Shown one piece after another: positions 5,338 through 5,339 of a DNA stretch of 5,339 nucleotides (positions are counted from its first letter, which is position 1; the number at the start of each line of letters is the position of its first letter). The notes beneath the pieces are model-generated. The model did not search any database and was not told the DNA's origin. It saw nothing but the letters and a program-made list of their open reading frames with translations. The stretch covers positions 1 through 5,339 of the forward strand of contig DYJB01000186.1 of the NCBI GenBank assembly GCA_020723365.1, read 5' to 3'. The translations under genes and the position numbers were made by a program. This DNA comes from Candidatus Aquidulcis sp. Its GTDB lineage: Bacteria > Chloroflexota > Anaerolineae > Anaerolineales > E44-bin32.

Positions 5338-5339
5338 CG

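Overview
The window is about 5.3 kb of dense, very GC-rich bacterial chromosome. Six complete genes all lie on the + strand, with short gaps or 4-base ATGA overlaps. A 5' gene fragment on the + strand and a possible minus-strand gene tail sit at the edges. The gene style, the short ACT-less homoserine dehydrogenase, the tandem GNAT protein and the heptameric intergenic repeats fit a Chloroflexota (Anaerolineae-like) organism. A high-GC actinobacterium is the main alternative. This is inference; no rRNA or other phylogenetic marker is present.

Region 1 (1-2265) holds a recognisable trio: a histidine phosphatase/phosphomutase of the MSMEG_4193 type, a DUF3090 protein with a C-terminal Cys/His zinc-ribbon-like tail, and an SCO1664-type protein with a phosphatidylinositol-kinase-like core. 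From memory, these three genes form a conserved set of unknown function in Actinobacteria, often near mshC (mycothiol biosynthesis). A kinase-like protein beside a phosphomutase suggests they handle a shared phosphorylated small molecule, but the substrate is unknown. The phosphatase start overlaps the stop of an upstream gene fragment (3-140). Between DUF3090 and the SCO1664-type gene, the trio is split by a 222-bp spacer. Two opposed arrays of 7-bp repeats (consensus GCNNTCA) lie near the ends of that spacer.

Region 2 (2303-3334) encodes homoserine dehydrogenase, the NAD(P)H step leading to homoserine, threonine and methionine. It follows the trio by 37 bp and could be co-transcribed with it.

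Region 3 (3438-5155) is a translationally coupled pair: a protein with two GNAT acetyltransferase domains, broadly like mycothiol synthase in architecture, and a HAD-IA hydrolase that lacks the usual second Asp of motif I.

Region 4 (5156-5339) contains a third, longer array of the same heptads, in phase for at least nine units. It ends exactly at the possible stop codon of a convergent minus-strand gene that runs off the window.

The points most worth a second look are the trio in a probably non-actinobacterial setting, the heptad-bounded spacer that interrupts it, and the heptad array shared by two distant intergenic regions.
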